DNA of 64,000 nucleotides from Linyphia triangularis (Eukaryota > Arthropoda > Arachnida > Araneae > Linyphiidae), in contig OZ021730.1 of assembly GCA_963978545.1 (NCBI GenBank), positions 2,550,701 through 2,614,700 of the forward strand, in the 5' to 3' direction. This document shows, in pieces, positions 1-10,700 of this stretch. Position numbers and translations under genes: made by a program. The notes beneath the pieces were generated by a model that was not told the DNA's origin, ran no database searches, and saw nothing but the letters and a program-made list of their open reading frames with translations. The number at the start of each line of letters is the position of its first letter. Positions within the stretch are counted from its first letter, which is position 1.

Positions 1-227
1 GGAATAGCTTATTTTTTCTATGTTTAACCATTGTTGATATTTATACCAATTTTCAGAGTTGTGGACATATAAGAAGTGGGAGAATTAGTGATGAGTGAGT
101 GAGTGAGTCAATGAATGAGTGAGGGCTTTGTCTTATATATAGAGGGATAATCATTGATTAAAAATAAATTTTTTTATTTCATTAAATGATCTTTTTCGTA
201 CTTGCTCACAAAATTTCAAGGAATTAT

Positions 228-513
228 TTATATAATTGAAAGGCAATAGTTTGCAATATGAAGTGAAAGGGTGGTATAACACAGGAAAACACTAATTTAT
301 GCATTTTTAAAACATATATTAATAATTAAAAATACACAAAAGTAAAATTTTGTGCAAGAAATAATGATTTTATGTAAAATGAGTACTAATATTATTTCTT
401 ATATTTTAGTTAACTTTTTTCTCGAGCTTTCTATCCTAGTGATGCAATAGAAAAGTCGGGCAATATAGATCTTTAAAAAAAATAAAAGTGTTGTCCTAAT
501 GCCTTTTGCGTCA
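228..513. repeat. Dispersed repeat R1, direct copy 1
   Basis: About 286 bp match 5605-5895 in the same orientation with only scattered substitutions and a different A-run length. The flanking sequence differs on both sides of the two copies. Copy 1 stops where the truncated LINE begins, at about 514. On the minus strand the high-coordinate end encodes the tail of the degenerate multicopy family seen at 5895-6780 (ADAKDIRTT). The ends are not TG/CA, so I do not call these LTRs. Bases 1-227 hold nothing recognisable apart from a short GAGT-rich simple repeat near 90-122. Confidence 0.8.
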
Positions 514-521
514 GAGGAGCG

Positions 522-2432
522 TTAGTGGAGATAGATTTGCCCACTCACTCTGAAGGACCTTTTATCTAGGTAGCTCCAGATGAGGTGGACAATGTCGTTA
601 GAGATATTAAAAGAGAGGAGTTTGAATAACAATCCGGAGTGAGAAACTCTATCAAACGCCTTGGCGACGTCCAACATTAAGATGGCAGAGCTTTCACTGC
701 GGTGCTTAGCAGCGCCCACGAATTCCAAAATTCTAACCAGTTGTCTGGTGGTGCATCTGCCTTTCATAAATCCAAATTGTTCTTTTGGAATATGAACAAG
801 AAGTGGAGAGAATCGATTGTAAATAATTCTTTCATAGACCTTGCCTAAGCTGGGGAGTAAACTAATTGGTCTATAGTTAGATGGGATGGTGGGGTCTTTA
901 CCTGGCTTGTGGATAAGAATAACCATGGCCTCTTTCCATATGGAGGGAAAGTAGGCAATGCTTAAGCATGCATTGAGAATATTCGTAATATGTTCAATAG
1001 TTTTGGTAGGAATGCTTTTGAGCATTTTATTAGAAATATGGTCATAGCCAGGGGCTTTTTTATTTTTAAGTTTTTTAATAATGAAGGACACTTCGTCAGT
1101 GGTAGTAGGGGTAATGGAGAATTGAATTTGTGAATTTTTCCAAGTCTCTACAGTATTGTTAATGTGCCTTTCAAAGTCTACATCATTAGGAGTGGTGTTA
1201 TCCTGGAATTGAATGGCAAGAGAGTCAGCAAAGGCCTCACTCTTGTCATTTTCAGTGTAGGCAGGTCCATTAATACCCTCAAGGGGGGTTTGGAAGGATT
1301 TTTCTCTTTTCAAGGCTTTAGCCATTTTCCAGATGGAGTTGTCAGAGAACTCAAGAGTGGTCAATTTTTCTTGCCACCTAGCGTTCCTGTTCTCTTTAGT
1401 GGCCTCTTTAATCACCCTTTTTAGAGCATTTAATTCTGGTTTAAGGGAGGGGTCCATCGTTCTATGATACCTCTTGCACAGCCTATTCCTGAAGCGAATA
1501 ATGTCTAAGACGTTGGTGGGGAGCCTCATATAGTCATAAATTACTTTTTTGTGTGTAGTGGCTGCGGTGTGTGCAGAGGTAATGTCCTCATTTAGTTTAT
1601 TAATAGCAATGTCTATGTCCCTTTCATAGACCAAGGGAGGGAGCTGTTCTTGACTAGTTTGGAGAATGTTATGGAAGAGATCCCAATCCGTTCTGGGGAT
1701 GGAACCAGGGTCGTTATTCACAAGTTTGGCAACTTTTGCCATAACTGGGAGGTGATCAGAATCAAGATCATTTAACACCTCTGTGCGTGCAATAAGAGAG
1801 GTATTCGTAATAATGATATCTAAAATATCTGGTGGATGTCCGAAATTAGAATAATAGGTGGATTGCTGAGGTGCAATGACCTGTATGGTGCCATCCTGGA
1901 CACATTTTTGGAGGGTGAACCCATTTCTGTTGCTGGCTCTACAGCCCCATAATTTGTTTTTAGCATTAAAGTCTCCACATGCAATGGTGGGAGTGTCCCT
2001 AGGAATAAGAAAATTTATGACTTCCTTAGAAATTTTATTCTGAGGAGGGTTATAAACAGCTGAGAAGTGGGTCAGTCTGCCCCTGATTTCTAGAAGTATG
2101 TTAGTCTCCTCAATATTGTCATTATTATGAGTTCGGAAAAGAGAGGTTGGAAGAGAATTTCTGGCAAAGATAGCTGTGCCACCCCCACGGTGGTGCAGTC
2201 TATCAGTGCGATAAGTTTTGTAATTTGGAATTTTTAAAGAGTTGCATGGCTTAGCATGCGTTTCAGATACCATAAAAATGTCAATAGAGTACGTATACAG
2301 GAAGTTCTTGACTTCTTCAAGTTTATATACGATGCCATTTGCATTCCAGTATGCAATGGTAAGAGGGTTAAAACTTTGTGTCCTACTAGACATTTTGGCT
2401 GTTGACATTTGGTTTCTCGTTTTTGTCATCAA
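522..2432 (-). pseudogene. LINE-1st copy ORF2: endonuclease plus truncated reverse transcriptase (Jockey-like)
   Basis: This ORF of 636 codons encodes an APE-type endonuclease followed by the first part of a reverse transcriptase. Endonuclease motifs seen are WNANGI near the N-terminus, SETHAKPCNS, HHRGGGTAIFAR, CGDFNAKN and DSDHLPVM. RT motifs seen are KKLKNKKAPGYD, NYRPISLLPSLGKVYERI, EQFGFMKGR and LDVAKAFDRVSH (motif A). The frame is lost just after motif A, and the YADD motif and C-terminus are missing. The intact homologue at 16.5-19.1 kb carries them, so this copy is 3'-truncated and dead. Its start overlaps the end of ORF1 by about 47 bp in another frame. The 3' break abuts repeat R1. 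Assignment to the Jockey clade rests on domain order and motifs. Confidence 0.9.
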
Positions 2433-4189
2433 GTGAGCTCTTAAAAGACTTTAATAAGTCTACGAGGCCGGCCTCTTTTACCCATTTAACTAGGTCAGAG
2501 AGTTCCCCGAGGACATTCCTGGCTTCATTAATACTAAATTGTGTGTTTGAATTAGTGTTGCTTGTGGTAACAGGAATAGTAGTCATGGTTTGAGAAGTGG
2601 GAGGAGCATCCTGTGTAGTAATATAATTTAAGTTGGGGGGTTTTTGCCATGCGTTAGGAACATTAACCAGATTTGAGTTTGTGAATACCCTTCCTTGGGG
2701 ATTATCAGACATAGCTGGGAAGTTTTGTGCATTGATAACCGGTCTATAAGTGGCCTTCTTGGGTTGCTCTTTTGGAGCTTTCAGGGAAAATTGCAGTGTG
2801 CCCTTCACCACAGTTAGCACATTTAAGTGTACTAGTATTCTTTTCCAAGGTACATAAACTGGAAGAGTGATCCCCTGCACACCTAACACATTTGGGTGGC
2901 TTCTTACAGCCCCTTTGAGTATGTCCATAAGCTTGACAATTATAACACATGGTGGCCCCGCCCCTTCCCTTGTAAGATTCAACGCTTATTTTCAAGTTTA
3001 AAATGTATTTTAGATTGTGAATGGACCTGGCTTGATCAGAGCGGGGGAGGGTAATAAGAAAGAGAGGCAATTTTGTGATATCCCCTTGTCTCCTTCTAGT
3101 CATTTGGCTAACACTCTCAACAGGTAATTTTTCCTGTATGAGAGCTTCTTTGAGATCATCTACATCAGTGTCAATTGGTAGAGATTTAATAACTACCTTT
3201 ATCTTTTTATCATCAGGTAATACAAAGGAATAGTATTCAATTTTTAGGGTGTCCAGCAATCTGGTGATCAAACGATGCTGATTGTTAGATTGTGCTTTGA
3301 TTTGGTATTTGTGTGGTCCTTTAACGGTTCCATTAAATCCCACAATTTGGTTAGCAATCAGTGTGTCATTTATAAACTTCCAACTGATCCTGTCATCCTC
3401 TATTATAATGGGAGTCCTGCAAGTAGTTTTACTAGCACTAGTGAATGGGGCATCATCCACTACAGTGTCATTAGTTACGATTTCCTCCGCTAGAGGGAGT
3501 GGGTCCTGGAGAGAGAATGCAATTTGGCCCGTAGGCTCCGCCCCTTGTGTGCCGGATTGGTCTGGGGGTGGGGTTATCTCATTGTTGGAAGATGGTTGTT
3601 ACATTGTAACTGTGCTCCATATCTAATTGTATGGTATTTTTAATTTGAGTATTCAAATTACCATTAATTTCCTCCGTATGGGAGCTAGCAATAGGTTCTG
3701 TAGAAACAGGGGTGGGATTGGAATCGATGTGTGTGTTAACATTAGAGTTAGAAGTTTTTTGCTTAGTTTGTTTACGTGCCTTTCTTTTGGACACTTTAGT
3801 AATGGTTTCCTTAACAACCTCATCTTTACGAAATTGAGTATTATTCCTAGTGATAGAGGGTTTGGTAATATCAATATCACTGTCAGAATCTGGTTCAGAG
3901 GGGGGGGGGGGTTGCTTTCAATACAAAGCATTTCATCTTTACTCAAAAAGAGTTTTCCGCCATTTGAGTTATCATCGCTATCATGCGTGTCAATTTGAGT
4001 ATCCACAACATGGGGAGTCTTAATGTGATTAGATATAAGGAAGATCAATTCTTTAAGAAGATCATTCAGTTTGGTCCTAGCCGTTTCGTCCATTTTTAAA
4101 TGGTCGGCCTCTTCAGCAAAGTTAATTAACGCATGGTTAATAGGAGCCATAACCCCATCCGTAATGTGTTCCGTCATAATATTATCCAT
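2386..4189 (-). pseudogene. LINE-1st copy ORF1: gag-like protein with CCHC knuckles, frameshifted
   Basis: Nucleic-acid-binding gag-like ORF1 of the LINE whose ORF2 follows at 522-2432. It is readable only by changing frame. The N-terminal segment (3653-4189) slips at a run of about 12 G (+ strand 3900-3911); downstream the acidic segment SEPDSDSDIDITKPS continues in another frame. A second break lies near 3600, where the frame passes from ...YNVTTIF to QPSSNNEITPPPDQ. The central part (2744-3460) encodes the region before the knuckles, then CYNCQAYGHTQRGC and CVRCAGDHSSSLC. A third break near 2790 leads into the C-terminus ending at 2386. Some shifts sit at homopolymers, so sequencing error cannot be excluded for each, but three breaks plus the ORF2 truncation indicate a decayed copy. 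Confidence 0.85.
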
Positions 4190-5380
4190 AACCGCGGGGG
4201 AAGGAGGGGAATTAGCAAATATTTAAGTACATAATTTGCCTAACAGGAGATGCGAGGAAGGAATCCTTTGCTGTAAAAAAAAAAGTTGTGGGACCAGGAT
4301 CAACCTAAATCCAATCCAATACTCTTACCAAGGAAATGGATGGATGACAGTTGTCTATCCTAAGCAACGGACGAAGCCGCGCTTTTGAGATCAACACAAC
4401 TGCCGGAATCCGTGGAATTTAGAGTATGGGCAGTCTTAATCTAAAAAATTAAAATAATCTATTAATAAAATCAGCCGGCAGCAATCATCAGAAATCAGCA
4501 GGCACCAGAGGGGAAGCTCAGTCGAAAGTCAGTGGCGTAATGATGATCGGCAAGTTACAGGTTAAAGCTAAACTCAGGTTATCAATTAGCAAAGGATAAT
4601 AAATTAGCATACTTGCATTTATTTATTTAAAAGAGTAAAAGAGATATTAGTGGTGCTGGGCATTTCATTACACAGTGTATTTTAGGGCTTTCGTAAGAAA
4701 TATGAACATCAAGAATTAACAAAATTACTAATTACAAAATTATTGAAACACTTCTAGAAGAAAATGTTTTCGATAAAGTTTCCATGGCATTCTTCGAAGC
4801 AGTACATTAGGAAACTAAAAAATATCTAGTTATTGAGTGCAAGAATTTAAAAATGACTTGCAACTAATAAAAACCAATATCATTTAGCCTGTACTAGTTT
4901 CGAAGAATTTACTAATAGTTGACTATAATCATTTAGCTTTATTAATTCATCAAAAAAATAAACCGCAATGGTAATTGAGATTGGCGTCAAATTTCAAAAA
5001 ATCATAATAAACATACAATAATTTAGTGCATTTATACAACAAACAAGTGATAAACATTCTTTCAAGCGATGTCAAAGTAATAAAAAAAGAAAAGTTCATG
5101 AAAAAAAAATAACTATATTCAAAACATAAAAACTAACAAACGATTAAGAACACAAACAATCAAGTTTTATTACACTGCAAAAAATGTCCTGCTCAAATTC
5201 TTAAACGAAAAAATTATAATCTTCAGAACATTACCGAAATTTATTGTGCACAAAAGCGAACTATAGATAGCAAAGAAGTGTGTTTTTTGAGAAGGGGTTA
5301 TTAAAACTGAAAATTAATCTTTGTAAGACCTAGGCTTGTGACACATGAGTGTAGAGTATTTTTTGAATCCATGGGGGGGG
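4190..5380. other. LINE 5' flank and unannotated AT-rich DNA
   Basis: The first 250 bp (to about 4440) are less AT-rich and probably contain the LINE 5' UTR. Promoter and true 5' end cannot be placed because no second copy of this part is present. From 4440 to 5370 I see only AT-rich sequence with no ORF, RNA or repeat that I can name, ending in a G-run at 5372-5390. Confidence 0.4.
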
Positions 5381-5399
5381 GGGGGAGGGGGAAAGAAAT

Positions 5400-5895
5400 C
5401 TTTCATACAATATATAATATGGTGGTTCGAATTTTTTATTTTTTATTTTTGAGATGCATGAGGTGAAAAAAGTTGATACACATCTTGATAAGAAAAACTG
5501 TAAAAAAAATAATACATATCATCCAATCGCGCATTTACCTAAAAGTTTGAAGAAAATACAAAAAATAACTACTTTTCCTAAATTTTTTTAAATCTTTAAA
5601 CGTTATATAATTGAAAGGCAATAGTTTGCAATGTGAAGTGAAAGGGTGGTATAACACAGGAAAACACTATTTTATGCATTTTTAAACATATATTAATAAT
5701 TAAAAATACTCAAAAGTAAAATTTTGTGTAAGAAATAATGACTTTACTGTAAAATGGGTACTAATATTATTTCTTATATTTTGGTTAACTTTTTTCTCGA
5801 GCTTTCTATCCTAGTGATGCAATAGAAAAGTCGGGCAATATAGATCTTTAAAAAAAAAAAAAAAAAAAAAGTGTTGTCCTAATGTCTTTTGCGTC
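5400..5895. repeat. Dispersed repeat R1, fuller copy with a coding-like strand
   Basis: The right half (5605-5895) is the direct copy of 228-513. The left half (5400-5604) matches 7430-7610 in inverted orientation. On the + strand a reading frame runs HEVKKVDTHLDKKNC, then PIAHLPKSLKKIQK, then PKFF followed by a stop. After a frameshift it continues LKGNSLQCEVKGWYNTGKH. The same peptide, less interrupted, is read on the minus strand at 7335-7724. The protein family is unknown to me. Confidence 0.7.
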
Positions 5896-6780
5896 AGCAC
5901 AAACCACTTTTTGTCTTGTCTCTCTACATAAGCGTTCCACAGCTTGTGAGTGACAAGGAAACGAGTTGAAGTCTGATTTCAATGGTTCCTATATCACAGA
6001 TACGCTGGGCAATTTCGCCAGACATAGGCCAATCCCGATGTGGATTGTTATGAATCGGTCGTTGGAAACAATATTAGCCAATCTCGCCCAATTCTGGATA
6101 AAATATAGAAGAGGTTTTGATACGTTTTAAACTAGGGATATTGTATTTATGAGAAACAAAACTTTGTGGTGGTTTGGACTTATATGTTTGTTGAAAAATC
6201 GTGTATTTTGGAACTATGCTCAGTCAGACTAGCCAATCTTCCAGTCATCCCCTGTTTCCTCCAATATAGTTGTGCTACCTCGAATGCGCCAGTCTTTACT
6301 AATGTTCGTTTGTCATTCTTAACAAAGGAGGGGTCCTATTACAAGTATTCCAATTAGTTATGTCCTCGTAATCAGTGGCAATAAAGTTAAGTTTAGTTGT
6401 TTTGAAATACCTGATAGTCTTTCTAGGATAGTTCTCTAGGAAAGTTCTAGAGATTTCAGAACCCGATGCCTCAGTTTTCTAGCATCTCTCCTTGCGTACA
6501 AAATCATTGCCAAAATTATATTTTTTTGGGTGAGGGAAGGAAGCATTTCGTCCAATAACTGAGTTTAAAACTTCCAGTAAATAATCAAAGAGGTATCGAG
6601 ACAATCGAATTGCCACAAATATGTTCTTATGTCCTTCAGAAAATTAACTTTTTTTAATGTAATAATATCTAGAAGATATAGCTGATCTGTGTTCAGTACT
6701 TTCATCTCAACTTGAGGAATTAAACATTCAACTCTTAAAAAATCAGCCAGGGAAAAATTTTCAAGGTTCTTCAATTTTTT
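5895..6780 (-). pseudogene. Degenerate member of a multicopy family with PCHxQAVER motif
   Basis: Read on the minus strand with frameshifts, this stretch gives an N-terminal piece (6565-6774), then IRYFKTTKLNFIATDYEDI, then NWARLANIVSNDRF, then FPCHSQAVERLCRE and VVCADAKDIRTT. The combination of an IRxFKxxKLNFxAxxY segment and FPCHxQAVER is one I associate with a multicopy, transposon-like family of unknown function in arthropod and other animal genomes. That is recognition from memory, not a search. Several stops and shifts make it non-functional. Its downstream tail is repeat R1. Confidence 0.55.
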
Positions 6781-7324
6781 TTTTATCTCACTGAAAGATG
6801 TTTTCCTGTTGTAGTACTATCTACGTGCTTAAGTAGGCGTCTGAATAATAGTTCATTGGAGTATAGGAGGCATATATCCCAATGTAGTGGTCTCCCAACG
6901 TGTAATTTGATATATCAGATTACTTCCAGCCAGTATTCATGGCACTCCCAATCACAGCCACGTGCGTTATGATACAATGAATAAGTTTCGATGCTTTTTA
7001 ATAGAAGTATGTTCATGAGCTTCAAAGGAAGAGAAGGCAATTTGAGAAAGGCCACACAGATTGAAACCCGTCAAAACGCAGTTTTTATCAAAGGTAATAC
7101 GCGAACGATTATTATTGAATAATTACTAATTTGATATTACTTCCAAGTTCTATCTACTTCGCTCCACTTAATAAGAACTAATGTTAGTAAATTAAGTGAT
7201 TGGTACTGGTGTATTCTACAATTTGATGGAAAGAGGTTAATTTTGATATTTTTTCAAAACTTTGAAGTGAATGCTTGAAGTAAAAAAAAAACAATTTTAA
7301 CAAAAATATGTATTTTTGATTTTT
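6781..7324. other. No recognisable feature
   Basis: Unique-looking AT-rich sequence. I see no ORF with a family signature, no RNA gene and no terminal repeats. Confidence 0.4.
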
Positions 7325-7724
7325 AATATATGTTTTAAAATTGTATAGAAGAGTGTTTTCCTGTGTTATACCACCATTCCACTATACATTGCAAACAATT
7401 GCCTTTCAAAACTATAGCATTTAGAAATTTTAAAAATTTAGGAATAATAATTATTTTTTGAATTTTCTCCGTACTTTGAGGTGAATGGGCGATCGGAAGA
7501 TACCAATTTTTTATAATTTTTTTACATTTTTTGTGATCAAGATGTTTATCAAATTTTTTCACCTCATGTATTTCAAATATATCTATATATATATATTTTC
7601 CGAACCATCCTAATATATAACTATCCTGAGTAATAGTCCATAGGTCTAATTTGTTAATGAAAATATATGTAGTATAAAAATACTTGTAATGGACCGAAAT
7701 TGAGAAGAAAAAATTAATAAACAA
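7325..7724 (-). pseudogene. Coding-like copy of the R1 peptide family (inverted copy)
   Basis: An ORF of 129 codons on the minus strand contains HEVKKFDKHLDHKKC, PIAHSPQSTEKIQK, PKFLKFLNAIVLKG and WYNTGKH. The same order of peptide blocks occurs at 5450-5690 on the + strand with a stop and frameshift, and the end block recurs at 228-300. Amino acids are conserved between copies better than the surrounding DNA, which argues that this strand once encoded protein. The first 40 or so residues look like random AT-rich translation, so the true start is probably internal. I do not recognise the family. Confidence 0.45.
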
Positions 7725-9660
7725 CCAAAATTTAAATGAAAAAGTACCAAATAGTAATAAAATAAGTAAGTAGCAGTGGAAAATTAAAATAGTAAGTAAG
7801 GAAAACCATAAGGAATAAAGAATTAGTCATGAAACAAGGTAAACTTTCACACGTAGTTTCGTTTTTAAAAATGACTGTAACTTTTTATAGGATAATTATA
7901 TCTTCTTGCTTTTCGGCCAATCTTCCAGAATTCCTCTTTCCGACATTTGCTAATACTTCTGTACTACCTGAGAATTTCCTTCTTCCAATGTAGTAACAGC
8001 ATTGATATTCGGTACAAATGTCAACAAGGACAATCATAGAAAATGCAAGCAATATCGATTTAATAAATTTAAAGGAACGGCACATTCAATCGAGGAATGC
8101 CACAATCTTCTTCTTAAAATTCGGTACTAAATACAAATACAGTTAAAATAAATTCTTCTGATGTTGATTCACCAACTTCGGGTGTCGCAGAAAGGTCTAC
8201 CATTCTAAACGAGATATATTTATGTGTCCTTTACCCAATCCCACTTTCAATGCAGTCACTTTCAATTCAGTAGAAATATCAACAAGAGCAAGCGTAGATA
8301 AAATAATTTATTCCTACATCGAATAATTAATTTTAAATTAATAAAAATTGGTCAAAACCTTCAAACCTTTGGAGGAATATCCCAATGCTCCGTATCCAAT
8401 AGTGTCACAACTCTGAAATTTAGAACCAAGAGCAAAAAGTAAAATAAACTATTCCAATAAATTTAGCATACTTGGAAAAACTCTATAACTTCTGTCGCTA
8501 GGGGCGTAGAAGTGTCACACATAACATCACAACACTCCAATTTATGACCCTAACTTATTTTCTGTAAGCTGGAAAATTAATTAATGTGTCCAATTTAAAA
8601 TTATTGATCTAAAGAATGAAAATGTAACACAAAATATATATATTTTTTTTTCCGTAATCAAGTACTGCACCCCGACAAGATGATTTTAAAACACGTTTTC
8701 CTACAAAAAGGTAAATTTCCGTGACTTTAAAAAGTGAAGGACAAAGCGCTACAGCGGTTGGAAGTGGAAACTCCCACCACATGCAGTTTTCGGCTAATTG
8801 GATCACGATAACATCTCAGACAGCCATTCTGTAAAACTTAAAGCTTAAAATGATTCAAGATTTGAAAACCTGATATAACGCCATGTTTAAAACTTTGGCT
8901 TTAACGTTCTTGGCACACATGCAGTTGTTCCTGTTTTCTGTTACACTGAATAGATGTGAGTGGTGATTCAGGGTCTTCATTTTCTTCAAGACTCATATAT
9001 TGAATTTGTTCTACACTCGAAATTCTATCATATTTTATTGTTTCACTGAGCTATTTTATCTTTTTAAAATATATTAACCTTTTTTCCAATTGAATCTCTA
9101 AGTGAAAAGTTTCCTACAATCAGCCCTGCCACCTATTGAGTACTAAGGAAAACACCGAAAAACCATCACTATTGTTCCATTGTTCCTGGAAAATCTTTTG
9201 AAGTCGATGCCCCCTTTTGAATGAGCAGTAGTATAGAGGCTAGAAGGGGTAGTGTGCCGTTCCTATGATAGCGATTCTTCCCCGGAGCCGACGAAATCCG
9301 CACCGTAGCGCTGTAATCGCTTCCGATGCATAGAAGAGCGAAATTATAGCGATAGCAGAAGAAATCCTTGAGGGGAGAAATCGGCCATCAGAATTAAATT
9401 CAAGCATTGAATTACTTACAGAATATTTCTAGGATGCACATTTAAGCTTTTTGGGATTTTTCTTTTTCTTAATTAAATTGAAGCAGTTATCAAAGGCAAA
9501 AGATGATAAATTTATGCAATAATAAGTTACAGAAGGATCATTTAAAATTTGTCTATGCGGTACACAATTGTGCTGTCCCGATTTCCTTCGCGAAAGAATT
9601 GTATTGTGGAGTTCTATAGTTAATCTAATCAAACTTATCCTTCCCAGATTATTTTAATTA
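7725..9660. other. No recognisable gene; one short GC-richer island
   Basis: Mostly AT-rich DNA without supportable ORFs. At about 9235-9400 composition shifts to clearly higher GC, unlike its surroundings. It has no ORF or repeat partner in the window and could be an inserted fragment. Confidence 0.35.
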
Positions 9661-9673
9661 GAAAGGGCGAATC

Positions 9674-9834
<161 letters not shown>

Positions 9835-10019
9835 ATGAATTTTTCACACCTACCCATAAATTCAAATTCTCCATCCACTCAAATAGCCCAGGGAATAGAG
9901 ACATTTTGCCTTGCAAAAGGTTATGTAGTTCTGATTTTTTAATATGTTATAAAGGTTGGTCTCTTGGTTTATAAACCAAGTTTTCGACCTCCTAACCCTT
10001 GTGCGTTCTCCGTGATGCA

Positions 10020-10700
10020 CCAAAAACTGAGCAGTTTTTCAATTTATACGTCATAACTCTTTGCAAATGCATCTTAGAAACAAATATTATATTCAAAAGT
10101 TGTAGAATATTAAACTGTCTACAACTTTTATATGCTAAGTTTTTTTGTAGACCTATTATGTAAATAGTTATGTCGCATCAAAGACAAAACTTTTTCGTAA
10201 AAATCATACTTTTTTAAGATTTGTGTCAAGTTTTTTGATTATATCTCTATAATGGTATGTTTTAGAGAAAAAGTTTGTGAATAAAAGTTTTAGAACAATA
10301 AATTTCCTACAAATTTTCTATATTAACTTATTTTCTAGGACAAATTACAAAGGAGTTACACTGTTTTGTGTATTTTCCGTGGTGCATTACAAAAAAATGC
10401 GTTTTTCAGTTTATAGATCATAACTCTATTGCAATGCATTTTAAAAACAAATATTAAATTTAAAAGTTGTAGAATATTAAATTTTCTACAACTTTTGTGA
10501 ACAATTTTTTTTTGTAAAGCTATTATGTAAAGAGTTTACGTAGCATCAAAGTAAAAACTTTTTCTCTTCATAACAATAAGTCGTAGGGAAAAATATACTG
10601 AACAAAAGTTGTAGATCTATAAATTTGCTATAAGTTTTATACAAAAAGTTACTATCTAGGACTAATAACTAAAGATCTACTCTTCTTTGAAAGTTTACGT
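10020..10700. repeat. Degenerate tandem units containing GTTGTAGA hairpins
   Basis: Two to three related units of about 350 bp (starting near 10020, 10380 and 10980) share 'caaatattaaatt', 'aaagttgtagaatattaaa' and 'ctacaactttt' blocks, each able to form a small hairpin. They form the outer left side of the inverted-repeat structure spanning 10.56-12.70 kb. Confidence 0.65.

Noticed and set aside
1164..1424. ORFs antisense to the LINE coding regions (also at 17221-18132 and 20657-21352)
   Set aside because: Shadow frames opposite real RT and gag coding sequence.
228..5895. LTR retrotransposon with R1 as LTRs
   Set aside because: The repeats lack TG..CA ends and a TSD, the interior holds a LINE on the minus strand rather than LTR-element genes, and a third partial copy exists at 7.3 kb.
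7885..8085. 66-codon minus-strand ORF with a hydrophobic start that could be a signal peptide
   Set aside because: Too short, without a supporting neighbour exon or conserved motif.
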